Origin: Butyrivibrio hungatei NK4A153 | Lineage (GTDB): Bacteria; Bacillota; Clostridia; Lachnospirales; Lachnospiraceae | Reading direction: 5' to 3' | Assembly (NCBI RefSeq): GCF_000424465.1 | Contig: NZ_KE384194.1 | Location: 180,060 to 244,059 of the forward strand | Length of the DNA stretch: 64,000 bases | Part shown: in pieces, positions 18,395-27,734 of the stretch | Layout: each line of letters opens with the position of its first letter | Position numbering within the stretch: the first letter of the stretch is position 1 | The notes under the pieces: model-generated | What the model saw: only the letters and a program-made list of their open reading frames with translations | The model's database searches: none | What the model was told of the DNA's origin: nothing | Made by a program: the position numbers and the translations under genes

Positions 18395-19513
18395 TTAGAT
18401 CATGTATCTTTCGTTATTTTCAATAACTATTTTAATGCCGTCATCTTCCTTGTAGTAAGAGTTTGCCTGGATCGTGCCGTGACTTTCAACGATACAGTTC
18501 TCAATATGTGTATTGTCGCCGATGTAAACATCATTTAAGATGATAGCATTCTTAATGTAACAATTGTTTCCTATAAAAGCACCTTTAAATATTACGGAAT
18601 CTTCTATTGTTCCGTTTATGATGCATCCGCTGGAGATAATGCTGTTTTTTACATTAACTCCTACGTTGTACTTGGCGGGTGGAAGGTCTACGACTTTCGT
18701 GTAGATTCCCGGATATTCTCTAAAGAAATACTGTCTTATCTCCGCTTTCAGGAAATCCATATTCGTCCGGAAGTAATCTTCAACGGAAGCGATGTTGTTC
18801 CAGTACTCTTTTATCTTGTATCCGTAGATGCGCTTCATATCTTTGTATCTGACAAGAATGTCACGCACAAAATCATATCGCCCTTCTTTATCAGCCTTCT
18901 CAATAAGTTCAATGAGTTGCCTTCGTCTGACCACGTATATTCCGCAGGATATCGTATTCGACCGCGATATTACAGGCTTTTCTTCAAATTCCTCTATCCG
19001 GCTCTCTTCATTCATTCTCACAGTTCCGAATCTCTCGGTATCCGTGTTTGCCGGCATATCCTTACACACAACCGTTATATCGGCCTGTTTCTGTATATGG
19101 TATTCGAGGAGTTTTCCGTAGTCCATCTTGTAAACGCAGTCACCGGAAGTAATGATCACATACGGTTCATGGCACGCTCTGAGGAAATCAAGATTCTGCG
19201 CAATCGCATCAGCCGTTCCCCTGTACCATAAGTTTCCGGATGCTTTTACCGCCGGGGTAAATACATATAAGCCGCCCTGCTTTCTACCAAAGTCCCACCA
19301 CTTGGATGAACTCAAGTGTGCATTTAAGCTTCCCGCATTGTACTGAGTAAATACGGCAACCGTCTGAATATGAGAGTTTGTCATATTACTCAGGGCAAAA
19401 TCGATACTTCTGTAAAAACCTGCCACAGGCATTGCGCAAACTGCTCTCTTCTGGGATAATTCCTGCATCCTGCTACTGCTGCCGCCCGCTAAAATTATGC
19501 CAATCGCCCTCAT
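18395..19513 (-). CDS. glgD: GlgD, non-catalytic ADP-glucose pyrophosphorylase subunit
   Basis: A 372-aa partner of GlgC in glycogen synthesis. The N-terminus RAIGIILAGGSSSRMQEL lacks the canonical GG-x-G-x-R-L nucleotide loop of GlgC, and SLSNMTNS-type residues appear as FALSNMTNS. The C-terminal left-handed beta-helix is present (GCIINGTIEDSVIFKGAFIG). A GTG at 19522 extends the frame, but AAGGCGGG lies too close to it, so I use the ATG at 19513. This starts 1 nt after the glgC stop, implying coupled translation and a heteromeric enzyme. Confidence 0.93.
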   Translation of the reverse strand: MRAIGIILAGGSSSRMQELSQKRAVCAMPVAGFYRSIDFALSNMTNSHIQTVAVFTQYNAGSLNAHLSSSKWWDFGRKQGGLYVFTPAVKASGNLWYRGTADAIAQNLDFLRACHEPYVIITSGDCVYKMDYGKLLEYHIQKQADITVVCKDMPANTDTERFGTVRMNEESRIEEFEEKPVISRSNTISCGIYVVRRRQLIELIEKADKEGRYDFVRDILVRYKDMKRIYGYKIKEYWNNIASVEDYFRTNMDFLKAEIRQYFFREYPGIYTKVVDLPPAKYNVGVNVKNSIISSGCIINGTIEDSVIFKGAFIGNNCYIKNAIILNDVYIGDNTHIENCIVESHGTIQANSYYKEDDGIKIVIENNERYMI

Positions 19514-19514
19514 A

Positions 19515-20783
19515 TCAATCACCCGCCTTATCTAGTGTCTTGCCGCTGTCAAGTTTACCATCGCTGTAATCCTTTTCAGCAGTCACACCCGAGATAACCG
19601 TATTCTTTCCAATCGTCACATTGTCGGGAATAACCGACTTCTCTCCGATAGTGCAGAGACCTTCACAATAGATATTGGGCTTCGAGTCGTTTTCTTTTTC
19701 CTCAAAAGCTCCGATTCTTACGTTGTTTCCTATAGTAACCTTCTCGGCGATGATTCCTTTTTCTATGTTGCAACCCTCACCGATAACGGTCTCATTCATT
19801 ATTATTGAATTGCTGACCACAGTACCTTTCCCGATCTTTACTCCGGGGCTGATAACTGAGCTGTACACCTTTCCGTAAATCTCACAGCCTTCGCCGATGA
19901 TACTTCTCTCAACGGCGCTTTCGGGTCCCAGATACTGAGGCGGTTGAACCCCGCTGGAAGTGTAAATCTTCCAGTATTCCTCATAGAGGTTGAATTCGGG
20001 GACAATGTCTATAAGCTCCATGTTTGCCTGCCAGTATGATGTAAGAGTTCCCACATCTTTCCAATAGCCGTCAAACTCGTATGCATATAATGACAATCCC
20101 TGTTCCTTGCAATAAGGAATAATATGCTTACCAAAATCAAGTCCCGACTGATCCTTATTGTTAATAAGAGAATCTTTTAAAGCTTCCCAGGAAAAAATGT
20201 ATATACCCATTGATGCGAGATTGCTTCTTGGATGCTCAGGTTTTTCCTCGAAATCCACGATCTTCTTATTTTCATCTGCGATCATTATTCCGAACCTGCT
20301 TGCTTCCTCCATCGGAACCGGCATAACCGCAATGGTTACATCCGCTCCGCTTGATTTGTGAAAGTCAAGCATAGTCTCATAATCCATCTTATATATATGA
20401 TCTCCCGAAAGGATCAGTACATAATCCGGATTATAATTTTCCATATACTCAAAGTTTTGGTAAATAGCATTGGCAGTACCGGTATACCATTCACTGTTGG
20501 AGCTTTTTTCATAAGGAGGAAGAACCGTGACTCCTCCGAAATTTCGATCAAGATCCCACGGTATACCTATTCCAATGTGAGAATTAAGCCTAAGCGGACG
20601 ATACTGTGTAAGAACACCCACAGTGTCCACTCCAGAATTGATACAGTTACTAAGCGGAAAATCGATTATTCGATACTTTCCACCAAAAGAGACAGCCGGC
20701 TTTGCCATCTTTGCTGTCAACACTCCTAATCTGCTTCCCTGGCCCCCCGCCAGCAGCATGGCGATCATCTCTTTTTTTATCAT
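19515..20783 (-). CDS. glgC: Glucose-1-phosphate adenylyltransferase GlgC
   Basis: Makes ADP-glucose from glucose-1-phosphate and ATP, the first committed step to glycogen. A 422-aa protein with [17 protein letters not shown] (nucleotide binding), [28 protein letters not shown] and [11 protein letters not shown]. It has [20 protein letters not shown] near the middle and a C-terminal hexapeptide beta-helix. The frame extends upstream to 20840 through non-conserved sequence; the ATG at 20783 gives the family start [14 protein letters not shown] with GAGGTGG just upstream. First gene of glgC-glgD-spoVG, divergent from murC. Confidence 0.96.
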   Translation of the reverse strand: MIKKEMIAMLLAGGQGSRLGVLTAKMAKPAVSFGGKYRIIDFPLSNCINSGVDTVGVLTQYRPLRLNSHIGIGIPWDLDRNFGGVTVLPPYEKSSNSEWYTGTANAIYQNFEYMENYNPDYVLILSGDHIYKMDYETMLDFHKSSGADVTIAVMPVPMEEASRFGIMIADENKKIVDFEEKPEHPRSNLASMGIYIFSWEALKDSLINNKDQSGLDFGKHIIPYCKEQGLSLYAYEFDGYWKDVGTLTSYWQANMELIDIVPEFNLYEEYWKIYTSSGVQPPQYLGPESAVERSIIGEGCEIYGKVYSSVISPGVKIGKGTVVSNSIIMNETVIGEGCNIEKGIIAEKVTIGNNVRIGAFEEKENDSKPNIYCEGLCTIGEKSVIPDNVTIGKNTVISGVTAEKDYSDGKLDSGKTLDKAGD

Positions 20784-20959
20784 GTTCCACCTCGTTGCGG
20801 ATCCGGCTATAGCTGCCGGTTTTTGATACACCAAACTCACTGTCCTGTATTACAGAAAAAATGTTACCTCTTATATATGAGTATATCATAAACATATTAT
20901 TTAAAAAACATAAATACTCTAAATATAGAATATATTTTCACTTAATCAGGTTTCCGTTT

Positions 20960-20987
20960 TTGACTTTGTAAAAAATCGTGTTACAAT
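20960..20987 (+). promoter_or_regulatory. murC promoter
   Basis: TTGACT (20960-20965), 16-nt spacer, TACAAT (20982-20987), 44 nt before the murC ATG. Confidence 0.65.
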
Positions 20988-21031
20988 ATAGATTACGTTA
21001 TAAAACGTATTCTATGAAATGAGGGTTTTTT

Positions 21032-22426
21032 ATGTACACAATTGATTTCAGTAAGCCATCGCACGTTTATTTTATGGGGATAGGCGGTATCTCAATGAGC
21101 GGTCTTGCTCATATATTAATAGAGAAAGGATTCAAAGTTTCAGGTTCGGATTCAAAAGAATCCCCAATGACAAAAGCTCTTTCCGACCTTGGAGTTAACA
21201 TTATGTACGGTCAGTGTGCTCAGAATATCACAGATGCGAGCCCTATTGACGTTGTTGTACATACAGCTGCCATCCATCCCGACAATCCTGAGTTCATGGC
21301 TGCAAAGGCAGCAAATATTCCCATTTTGACAAGAGCCGAGCTTCTCGGTCAGATAATGAAGGAGTACAAGATTCCCATCGCGATCAGCGGAACTCACGGG
21401 AAAACTACGACTACTTCAATGCTTTCAAAGATTCTTCTTGAAGCAGATACAGATCCCACACTTTCAATCGGTGGCGTATTCAGCGACATAGGCGGAAATA
21501 TCCGCGTAGGAAAATCTGATTTCTTTGTTACCGAAGCTTGTGAGTACACTAACAGTTTCCTCAGCTTCTTCCCTAAGATCAGTGTTATTTCCAATATAGA
21601 TGCGGATCACCTTGATTTCTTCAAGGATCTTGATGATATAAGAAACTCTTTTTCCAAATTCGCACATCTTCTTCCCGATGACGGAACACTCGTAATAAAC
21701 GGTGACATCGAGAACGTTGGCGCGATCACAGAAGGACTGGGCTGTGAAATAATAACATACGGTTCAAAAGAAGATTTTGACTACTATCCTTCTGATATAG
21801 AATATGATGAGCACGGAAATCCTTCATTTAAGGCTCATATCCCCGGCGGAAAAGTGCTTGATGTCAAGCTCGCGGTACCGGGACTTCACAATGTGTACAA
21901 TGCGCTTGCTTCAATCGCTGTAAGCAATATTCTCGGAATAGATTCCGATGTGGCAACAAAAGCTCTTTCATTATTCGGAGGCACAAGCCGCCGTTTCGAG
22001 CACAAGGGAGAAATACACGGCGTTACCATCATTGATGACTACGCCCACCATCCCACAGAGATAAAGGCTACGCTCACTGCAGCGCAGAATTATCCACACA
22101 ACAAGATATGGTGCGTATTCCAGCCACACACATATACAAGAACCAAGGCACTTCTTGATGAATTTGCCGAAGCACTTTCATTTGCCGATAAAGTGGTACT
22201 TGTTGACATCTATGCCGCAAGAGAGACAGATACATTGGGCATCAGCTCACGTACCCTCTGTGACAAGATTGTTGGACTCGGCCATGATTGCACGTATTTT
22301 CCTACTTTAGATGGCTTTTCAGAAGTCGAAAAATTTCTTTTGCAAAATTGCACTAAAGGAGATTTGTTGATAACCATGGGTGCCGGAGATGTAGTAAAAA
22401 TCGGCAACGAGCTACTTGGTAAGTAA
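21032..22426 (+). CDS. murC: UDP-N-acetylmuramate--L-alanine ligase
   Basis: ATP-dependent cytosolic ligase that adds L-Ala to UDP-MurNAc in peptidoglycan synthesis. A 464-aa protein with an N-terminal Rossmann domain (VYFMGIGGISMSGLAHIL), the central ATPase with AISGTHGKTTTTSML, EACEYTNSFL, SNIDADHLDFF, and the C-terminal domain (GTSRRFEHKGE, IIDDYAHHPTEIKATL). RBS GAGGG lies 6 nt upstream. Monocistronic here, with a weak terminator at 22503-22526. Confidence 0.97.
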   Translation: MYTIDFSKPSHVYFMGIGGISMSGLAHILIEKGFKVSGSDSKESPMTKALSDLGVNIMYGQCAQNITDASPIDVVVHTAAIHPDNPEFMAAKAANIPILTRAELLGQIMKEYKIPIAISGTHGKTTTTSMLSKILLEADTDPTLSIGGVFSDIGGNIRVGKSDFFVTEACEYTNSFLSFFPKISVISNIDADHLDFFKDLDDIRNSFSKFAHLLPDDGTLVINGDIENVGAITEGLGCEIITYGSKEDFDYYPSDIEYDEHGNPSFKAHIPGGKVLDVKLAVPGLHNVYNALASIAVSNILGIDSDVATKALSLFGGTSRRFEHKGEIHGVTIIDDYAHHPTEIKATLTAAQNYPHNKIWCVFQPHTYTRTKALLDEFAEALSFADKVVLVDIYAARETDTLGISSRTLCDKIVGLGHDCTYFPTLDGFSEVEKFLLQNCTKGDLLITMGAGDVVKIGNELLGK

Positions 22427-22476
22427 TACTTTTCCACTTTTCCACTTTTTTGGTTCAATTTATAAAATACATTCTT

Positions 22477-22588
22477 CGTGGATAACAGTCAGACTTTTCA
22501 ACAAGACCTATTTTCCCGGTCTTTTTGAGAGTTTGGCTGTTTTTTTAGATTTTTTTAATAATAATCCACGTTATCCACATTATCCACA
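22477..22588. promoter_or_regulatory. Cluster of DnaA boxes upstream of the DnaD-like/DnaI-like operon
   Basis: Two perfect R-type boxes TTATCCACA lie head to tail at 22571-22579 and 22580-22588. A one-mismatch box is on the minus strand at 22477-22485 (TTATCCACG). A further perfect box is inside the murC 3' end at 22090-22098. The tandem pair is about 80 nt upstream of an extended -10 (TGCTATAAT, 22666-22674) for the next gene, so DnaA probably regulates it. Confidence 0.7.
22503..22526 (+). terminator. Weak intrinsic terminator of murC
   Basis: Stem AAGACC (22503-22508)/GGTCTT (22518-22523) running into TTTTT. Only six base pairs, so efficiency is uncertain. Confidence 0.5.
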
Positions 22589-22713
22589 AAGATTTCCACT
22601 TTTTGCAAGACGCTCAGATTCCGCTTCTCTTCGTCACTTTTCCCATATCATATTAAAAATTACCATGCTATAATCCTACATGTGATGAAAAAGTAAAGCA
22701 GGTGATTAGAGAG

Positions 22714-23805
22714 ATGATGGGGCGAGTAACTATCAGTACTAAGGTGGGGGAGGATTCTACCAGTGTTTCAAATATCTTTATAGATGAATACATGCAGGAT
22801 GCTAACGATGCGCAGATAAAGATCTACCTTTATTTGTTGCGCATGATGAAGGCCAATCTGCCTACAAGCGTTTCTGCGTTGGCAGATAAATTCAACCATA
22901 CCGAGAAGGACGTAGTGCGTGCTCTCAAGTACTGGGAGAAAAAGGGTCTTATCAGTCTTGAATACGACAACTCGGATACACTTATAGGAATACATATGGA
23001 AGATATTACTTCTCAGAAACCGGTCGCTCCACGCAAGAGCGAACCAATTATGAGAACTGTTCCCGCTTCCAAACCCGAAAGCACAATTAAGGCAAAACCT
23101 AACTATACTGCTGCTGAACTCAGTGCTTTCAAACAGTCTTCCGCTGCGAATATCGTGTTCCCTGCAGAACAGTATTTTAAAAGACCTCTTACATCGACAG
23201 AGCTTATGACTCTGTTCTACATAAAGGATGAACTTAAGTTTTCTGATGATCTTTTGGACTATCTGATGCAATATTGCGTCGATAATCATAAGGCTGATTT
23301 CAGGTATGTGGAAAAAGTCGCAATAAACTGGACTCAGCAAGGCATCAAAACGCCAAAACAGGCTCGCGTGGAGAATTTCAAACATGATCACGAGATAATC
23401 GAGATCATGAAGGCACTCGGTATGGAAAATAGTCCCACGGAAAAAGAAGGAAACTTCATTAAATCGTGGCGTAGGGAGTTGGGTTTTTCAATGGATATCA
23501 TTATGGAAGCCTGCGACCGTACTGTTATGGCGACACAGAAGAATCGTCTCAAATATTGTGACTCAATTCTTCGAAACTGGCATGCCAACAATGTTTCTTC
23601 AAGGGAGGATATTGCCAGACTTGATGCTGACTTCACTGAAGATCTCCGCAAAAAGAGATCGAAGGCTTCCGTGGCATCCATTAATACCAAAATCCGCTCC
23701 GACGAATCATATATTCGCCCAAGCGGAGTCCAGAACCGCTTTAATCAGTTCCAGCAAAATACATATAATTTTGCTGAGCTTGAGAAGCAGCTTTTGGACA
23801 ACTGA
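22714..23805 (+). CDS. DnaD-domain replication initiation protein
   Basis: A primosome-type protein that remodels DNA and helps load the replicative helicase. It has an N-terminal winged-helix region (IFIDEYMQDANDAQIKIYLY, LADKFNHTEKDVVRAL, YWEKKGLISLEYD), a variable linker near residues 100-145, and a first DnaB_2/DnaD helical domain (RPLTSTELMTLFYIKDELKF). A second repeat follows (YCDSILRNWHANNVSSRED). A GTG at 22702 gives a longer frame; I use ATG 22714, with AGGTG 9 nt upstream, while 22717 is also possible. It is followed by the helicase loader, the pairing seen in clostridia. Confidence 0.88.
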   Translation: MMGRVTISTKVGEDSTSVSNIFIDEYMQDANDAQIKIYLYLLRMMKANLPTSVSALADKFNHTEKDVVRALKYWEKKGLISLEYDNSDTLIGIHMEDITSQKPVAPRKSEPIMRTVPASKPESTIKAKPNYTAAELSAFKQSSAANIVFPAEQYFKRPLTSTELMTLFYIKDELKFSDDLLDYLMQYCVDNHKADFRYVEKVAINWTQQGIKTPKQARVENFKHDHEIIEIMKALGMENSPTEKEGNFIKSWRRELGFSMDIIMEACDRTVMATQKNRLKYCDSILRNWHANNVSSREDIARLDADFTEDLRKKRSKASVASINTKIRSDESYIRPSGVQNRFNQFQQNTYNFAELEKQLLDN

Positions 23806-23841
23806 TGCTCATATTTGATTGGGGAATCAGATACGGGTACA

Positions 23842-23917
23842 TACATACTCGGCCCTGTACTTTGGCTCGGTGGCGGCACAAGCCTTCCCTGAAACACGTA
23901 CAGGGCATAAGTATGTA
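23842..23917. repeat. Intergenic hairpin between the DnaD-like and DnaI-like genes
   Basis: Stem TACATACT (23842-23849) plus GCCCTGTAC (23852-23860) pairs with GTACAGGGC (23898-23906) plus AGTATGTA (23910-23917), with small bulges: 17 bp in all around a 37-nt loop. It fills the gap inside an operon, so it may be a processing or attenuation structure in the mRNA. Confidence 0.75.
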
Positions 23918-23964
23918 AGCGAAACGAATAGTGTAGCGATTTGCATTTTGAAAGGTATAAACAT

Positions 23965-24948
23965 ATGGCATTGACCAACGCGCAATTCGATGAAATAATG
24001 CACACTTATGAAGAGATGCGCTCTCTTCACAGACAGGAACTCGAGGAGCGAAAGCGCTCCGTCTACGAAACCATCCCCGGATACAGGGAACTGGAGGACA
24101 AATCCTCTACCATAAGCGTTGATTTCGGAAAAAGACTTCTTTCAGGCGAAAGGCTTGACCGCTCGGTGTTAAGGCACCAACTGGCAGAACTCGCCCGTCA
24201 AAAAAAATTGCTTCTTACCGAATCCGGATTTTCCGATGATTATCTCGATATGGGCTACTCCTGCCCTTATTGCAAAGATACAGGTTATATCGGTAATGAA
24301 AAATGTCACTGTTTCAAGCAAAAGATAATTGAAAAGCTCTACGACAGATCAAATCTCAAAGAAATGGCAAAGACTGCCAACTTTAAACTTGTAAATGAAA
24401 AATATTATCAGGGCGACGATCTGCAGAGATTCCGCGGTGCGCTAAAGACCGCTGAACTTTTTGTAAACTCTTTTAACTCTGACTACCAAAATCTTTTCAT
24501 TTATGGTACAGTGGGTGTTGGCAAATCATTCCTGTCTACTTGTGTTGCCAATGAGCTGCTAAAAAAGGGACACTCCGTGATATATTTCAGCTCATCGGGC
24601 TTGTTTGAACTTCTGGCAGAAAATTCATTTGACTACAAGAACAAACAAGAACTTCGCGGAATATATGATGATATCTATAACTGTGAACTTCTTATAATAG
24701 ATGATCTCGGTACGGAGCGCACAAACAGTTTCGTGTCTTCCGAGCTTTTTTCATGCTTAAATGAACGAGATCTTCGCAAGAAGTCAACAATCATTAACAC
24801 TAATCTGTCTTTGGAAGAAGTACAGATTATATATTCGGACCGTATTTTTTCAAGAGTTGCAAGCAACTATAAACTGCTAAAGCTCTCAGGTCCTGACATC
24901 AGGAAAATCAAAAAGATTGCCATAAAAGAAAGTGAGGATTTTCAGTAA
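23965..24948 (+). CDS. DnaI/DnaC-like helicase loader ATPase
   Basis: AAA+ ATPase that loads the replicative helicase. A 327-aa protein with a helical N-terminus, a four-Cys/His zinc site CPYCKDTGYIGNEKCHC (about residues 91-107) as in DnaI, Walker A YGTVGVGKSFLST and Walker B LLIIDDLGTER. Sensor I is INTNLS and an Arg-finger region is YSDRIFSRV. The frame can be opened at a TTG 24 nt upstream, but the AAAGG lies inside that stretch, so I use ATG 23965. It overlaps the prs start by 1 nt (TAATG). Confidence 0.93.
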   Translation: MALTNAQFDEIMHTYEEMRSLHRQELEERKRSVYETIPGYRELEDKSSTISVDFGKRLLSGERLDRSVLRHQLAELARQKKLLLTESGFSDDYLDMGYSCPYCKDTGYIGNEKCHCFKQKIIEKLYDRSNLKEMAKTANFKLVNEKYYQGDDLQRFRGALKTAELFVNSFNSDYQNLFIYGTVGVGKSFLSTCVANELLKKGHSVIYFSSSGLFELLAENSFDYKNKQELRGIYDDIYNCELLIIDDLGTERTNSFVSSELFSCLNERDLRKKSTIINTNLSLEEVQIIYSDRIFSRVASNYKLLKLSGPDIRKIKKIAIKESEDFQ

Positions 24949-26162
24949 TGCCTAAAAAAGAAGAGAAACGTAATCTGGAAACAATTCCCGTTGGATCATT
25001 GGGAATCATTCCATTAAAAGGTGTTAAGACCTTGGCTGAAAAGGTTGATTACTATCTCGTAAAATGGAGAGCCGAAAGAGAAAACGAACACAAAGGAAGC
25101 TTGGCCTTTACAGGTTATGAAAGACCATCTTATATCCTTGAAGCAGAGGTACCGAGATTCGGAACAGGTGAAGCAAAAGGTGTTATTAAAACTTCCGTTC
25201 GTGGAGATGACCTCTTTCTTCTTGTAGATGTTTGTAACTATTCACAGACATACTCAATGTTTGGCAGAGAAAATCACATGTCTCCTGATGATCATTATCA
25301 GGATCTTAAGAGAATTATCGCTGCTGTAGGAGGAAAAGCCAGAAGAATAACCGTTATCATGCCTTTCCTTTATGAATCAAGACAGCATAAGAGAAATTCA
25401 AGAGAATCTTTGGACTGTGCTATTGCCCTTCAGGAACTTGTAAGCATGGGCGTAGACAACATCATTACATTTGATGCTCACGATCCGAGAGTACAGAATG
25501 CTATTCCTCTTAACGGTTTTGAGACCGTTAGAACAACATATCAGTTTATCAAAGCACTTCTTAGAAATGTCTGGGATCTCAAGATTGATTCAGACAACAT
25601 GATGGTAATAAGCCCGGATGAAGGCGGAATGAGCCGTGCAATCTATCTTGCAAGTGTGCTCGGTCTCGATGTGGGAATGTTCTACAAGCGTCGTGACTAT
25701 ACACAGGTTGTAAACGGAAGAAATCCTATCGTTTCTCACGAGTTCCTTGGAACAAGTGTTGAAGGCAAATCTGTTATCATTGTCGACGATATGATCTCCT
25801 CAGGCGAAAGTCTTCTTGATGTTGCCAAGGCTCTTAAAGAGCGTAAAGCTGCAAGAATCTATGCTTTCTCAACATTTGGTCTTTTCACAGGCGGACTGGA
25901 TGTATTTGATGAAGCATACAAGAACGGTATCATAGATAAAGTCTTCACAACAAACCTTATTTATCAGACACCTGAGCTTCTCTCTCGTGAATGGTACATA
26001 AGCTGTGATATGAGTAAGTATATTGCTTACCTTATCGATACTCTTAACCACGACGCTTCTATCAGCGATCTTCTCAATCCTGTTGAGAGAATCAACAGTA
26101 TTATTGAAAGATACAACAGCGGCGAGCTTAAGGCTTCACTTGAAGCAGAGAAAAAAATCTGA
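24948..26162 (+). CDS. prs: Ribose-phosphate pyrophosphokinase (long clostridial form)
   Basis: Makes PRPP from ribose-5-phosphate and ATP for nucleotide, His and Trp synthesis. At 404 aa it is about 90 longer than the standard 315-aa enzyme. It has N-terminal and middle insertions around LAFTGYERPSYILEAEVPRF, while keeping RITVIMPFLYESRQHKRNSR, TFDAHDPRVQNAIP in place of the usual DLHAxQIQGFF, and the PRPP loop SVIIVDDMISSGES. This form is typical of Lachnospiraceae. The start codon overlaps the helicase-loader stop by 1 nt. The transcript ends at the strong hairpin 26173-26217. Confidence 0.93.
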   Translation: MPKKEEKRNLETIPVGSLGIIPLKGVKTLAEKVDYYLVKWRAERENEHKGSLAFTGYERPSYILEAEVPRFGTGEAKGVIKTSVRGDDLFLLVDVCNYSQTYSMFGRENHMSPDDHYQDLKRIIAAVGGKARRITVIMPFLYESRQHKRNSRESLDCAIALQELVSMGVDNIITFDAHDPRVQNAIPLNGFETVRTTYQFIKALLRNVWDLKIDSDNMMVISPDEGGMSRAIYLASVLGLDVGMFYKRRDYTQVVNGRNPIVSHEFLGTSVEGKSVIIVDDMISSGESLLDVAKALKERKAARIYAFSTFGLFTGGLDVFDEAYKNGIIDKVFTTNLIYQTPELLSREWYISCDMSKYIAYLIDTLNHDASISDLLNPVERINSIIERYNSGELKASLEAEKKI

Positions 26163-26172
26163 TAAAAAATAC

Positions 26173-26217
26173 GAACTGTTTAGTTGAATGGAATCCACTC
26201 AACTAAACAGTTCTTTT
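26173..26217. terminator. Strong intrinsic terminator of prs (overlaps 3' end of the facing HAD gene)
   Basis: Perfect 15-bp stem 26173-26187/26199-26213 followed by TTTT. The far arm contains the stop codon of the convergent HAD gene. Confidence 0.88.
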
Positions 26218-26852
26218 ATATTGATCAAAGAATCAATCTTCTTATATAGTACCTTCTGCAATTCTTCATCAGGCTGCGTCAGATCGGGAATCATGATAAC
26301 ATTGCAACCTGCGCGGTATGCGCTCATCACGCCATTTGGTGAATCTTCAACAGCAAATGTTCTGTCCGGTGAAAGTCCAAGTTGCTCACACGCATATGCA
26401 TATATATCAGGCGCGGGCTTTCCTTTTTCTACCATGTTTGCACATATTATCTTATCAAAGTATTCAAATAGTCCTATCTTTTTAAGATAACGCTCAGTCC
26501 TCTCATAATCATTGGCTGTGGCAATACATGTAAGTATTCCGTTTTCACGAAGCCAGGTAAGTATCTCTTTTGCCCCAAACTTAAGTGGTATTCCGCTCTC
26601 GCGTATCATCTCTTCGACAAGACCTTTTCTGTACTCTCTTACTTTCATATAGTTAAAGTCTTCGCCGTACCACTCTTTGAATTTCGCAGGTGCAAAAGGC
26701 CTCCCAAGAGACCTAAGTTCAAGCGCCTTCTCTTTTTCCATGGTATATCCGAAATGTGCAAGTGCCTTTGGCCACGCAATCTGATAATACTTCTCCGTAT
26801 CAGTCAAAGTCCCGTCGAGATCAAAGATCACTGCTTCTGCTTTTTTATCCAA
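26199..26852 (-). CDS. HAD-family hydrolase (beta-phosphoglucomutase-like)
   Basis: A 217-aa cytosolic HAD enzyme: motif I VIFDLDGTLTDTE (nucleophile and acid Asp), an alpha-helical cap (about residues 18-85), motif II CIATAND, the motif III Lys in VEKGKPAPD and motif IV FAVEDSPNGVMSAYRAG. The pattern fits the phosphatase/phosphomutase subgroup; the substrate is unknown. The TTG start at 26852 is supported by GAGGG at 7 nt spacing. Single gene, convergent with prs and sharing its terminator hairpin. Confidence 0.87.
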   Translation of the reverse strand: MDKKAEAVIFDLDGTLTDTEKYYQIAWPKALAHFGYTMEKEKALELRSLGRPFAPAKFKEWYGEDFNYMKVREYRKGLVEEMIRESGIPLKFGAKEILTWLRENGILTCIATANDYERTERYLKKIGLFEYFDKIICANMVEKGKPAPDIYAYACEQLGLSPDRTFAVEDSPNGVMSAYRAGCNVIMIPDLTQPDEELQKVLYKKIDSLINIKELFS

Positions 26853-26989
26853 ATCTATACCCTCACTCTATCTGCTTTTTCCACTATCCTATAATACCAT
26901 GACTTCGTATTATTTATATTCCTATCCCACAATACTTTGTAATATAATTACCTATATGATTTCTTAATCATTCGACTAAGGAGGTTTCT

Positions 26990-27625
26990 ATGGCAATAAA
27001 CGAAAACATTACGAAAAGAAATACCCTGCTTGCACAGAAAGTGATAAAGGGTCTTGAATCAAGAAATATGAGTGGATATTTTGCATCTTCCAAAGAAGAA
27101 GCACTTAAACTCGCAATGGTTCTGATTCCCACCGGTTCAAGCGTAACTATGGGCGGCGCAATGAGCGCTCACGAGATTGGTCTTGTACAGACATTAAAAG
27201 AAGGCAACTATAACTTTATCGACAGAGATGCATATGAAGATAAGCGCGCAGCCATGCTTGCTGCCTACGATGCAGATGTCTTTCTCTCAAGCGCAAATGC
27301 GATTACGGAAGACGGCGTCCTTGTCAACATTGACGGAAACGCAAACCGTGTCTCTGCAATCGCTCAGGGTCCCAAAAAGGTTGTATTTATCGTTGGCATG
27401 AACAAAGTATGCCCGGACGTTGACAGCGCCCTTAAAAGAGCAAGAAACGTTGCAGCGCCTATAAACGCTCAGCGCTTTGGGCTAAACACTCCATGCTGCA
27501 AAACAGGTTCATGCATGGACTGCAAATCACCTGACACAATTTGTTGCCAGTTCCTCGTAACACGCTTTTCCAGACATGCAGAGAGAATCCACGTTATCCT
27601 TGTAAATGACAATCTTGGATTCTGA
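26990..27625 (+). CDS. LUD-domain protein (LutC/YkgG-like)
   Basis: A 211-aa protein of the lactate-utilisation LUD family: SSVTMGGAMSAHEIGL, DVFLSSANAITEDGVLVNID, GPKKVVFIVGMNKV and a Cys-rich segment PCCKTGSCMDCKSPDTICC that may bind a metal or Fe-S cluster. In Lut operons the LUD protein works with Fe-S partners in L-lactate oxidation, but no such partner lies nearby; stand-alone versions of unknown function are common in clostridia. RBS AAGGAGG is at the ideal distance. It ends at the terminator at 27643-27673. Confidence 0.88.
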   Translation: MAINENITKRNTLLAQKVIKGLESRNMSGYFASSKEEALKLAMVLIPTGSSVTMGGAMSAHEIGLVQTLKEGNYNFIDRDAYEDKRAAMLAAYDADVFLSSANAITEDGVLVNIDGNANRVSAIAQGPKKVVFIVGMNKVCPDVDSALKRARNVAAPINAQRFGLNTPCCKTGSCMDCKSPDTICCQFLVTRFSRHAERIHVILVNDNLGF

Positions 27626-27642
27626 TCTTAGTAATATGAAAT

Positions 27643-27673
27643 AAAAAAGTTGGAGGTATTCTCCAACTTTTTT
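27643..27673. terminator. Bidirectional intrinsic terminator after the LUD gene
   Basis: Stem AAAAAAGTTGGAG (27643-27655)/CTCCAACTTTTTT (27661-27673), with T and A runs on both sides, placed between convergent genes. Confidence 0.9.
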
Positions 27674-27734
27674 ATTATATCTTCCTTCTTTATATACTTT
27701 ATAATTCTAAAACCCTGATTCAATCAGTATTATC

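Noticed and set aside
22477..22588. Chromosomal origin of replication
   Set aside because: DnaA boxes are present, but dnaA, dnaN, rpmH and a clear AT-rich unwinding region are absent. The boxes fit a promoter-regulatory role better.
22768..23391. 207-codon minus-strand ORF
   Set aside because: Antisense to the DnaD-domain gene, no RBS, no recognisable domain.
23741..24030. Three short minus-strand ORFs over the hairpin at 23.9 kb
   Set aside because: They cross the inverted repeat and the start of the helicase-loader gene, lack RBSs and differ only in frame.
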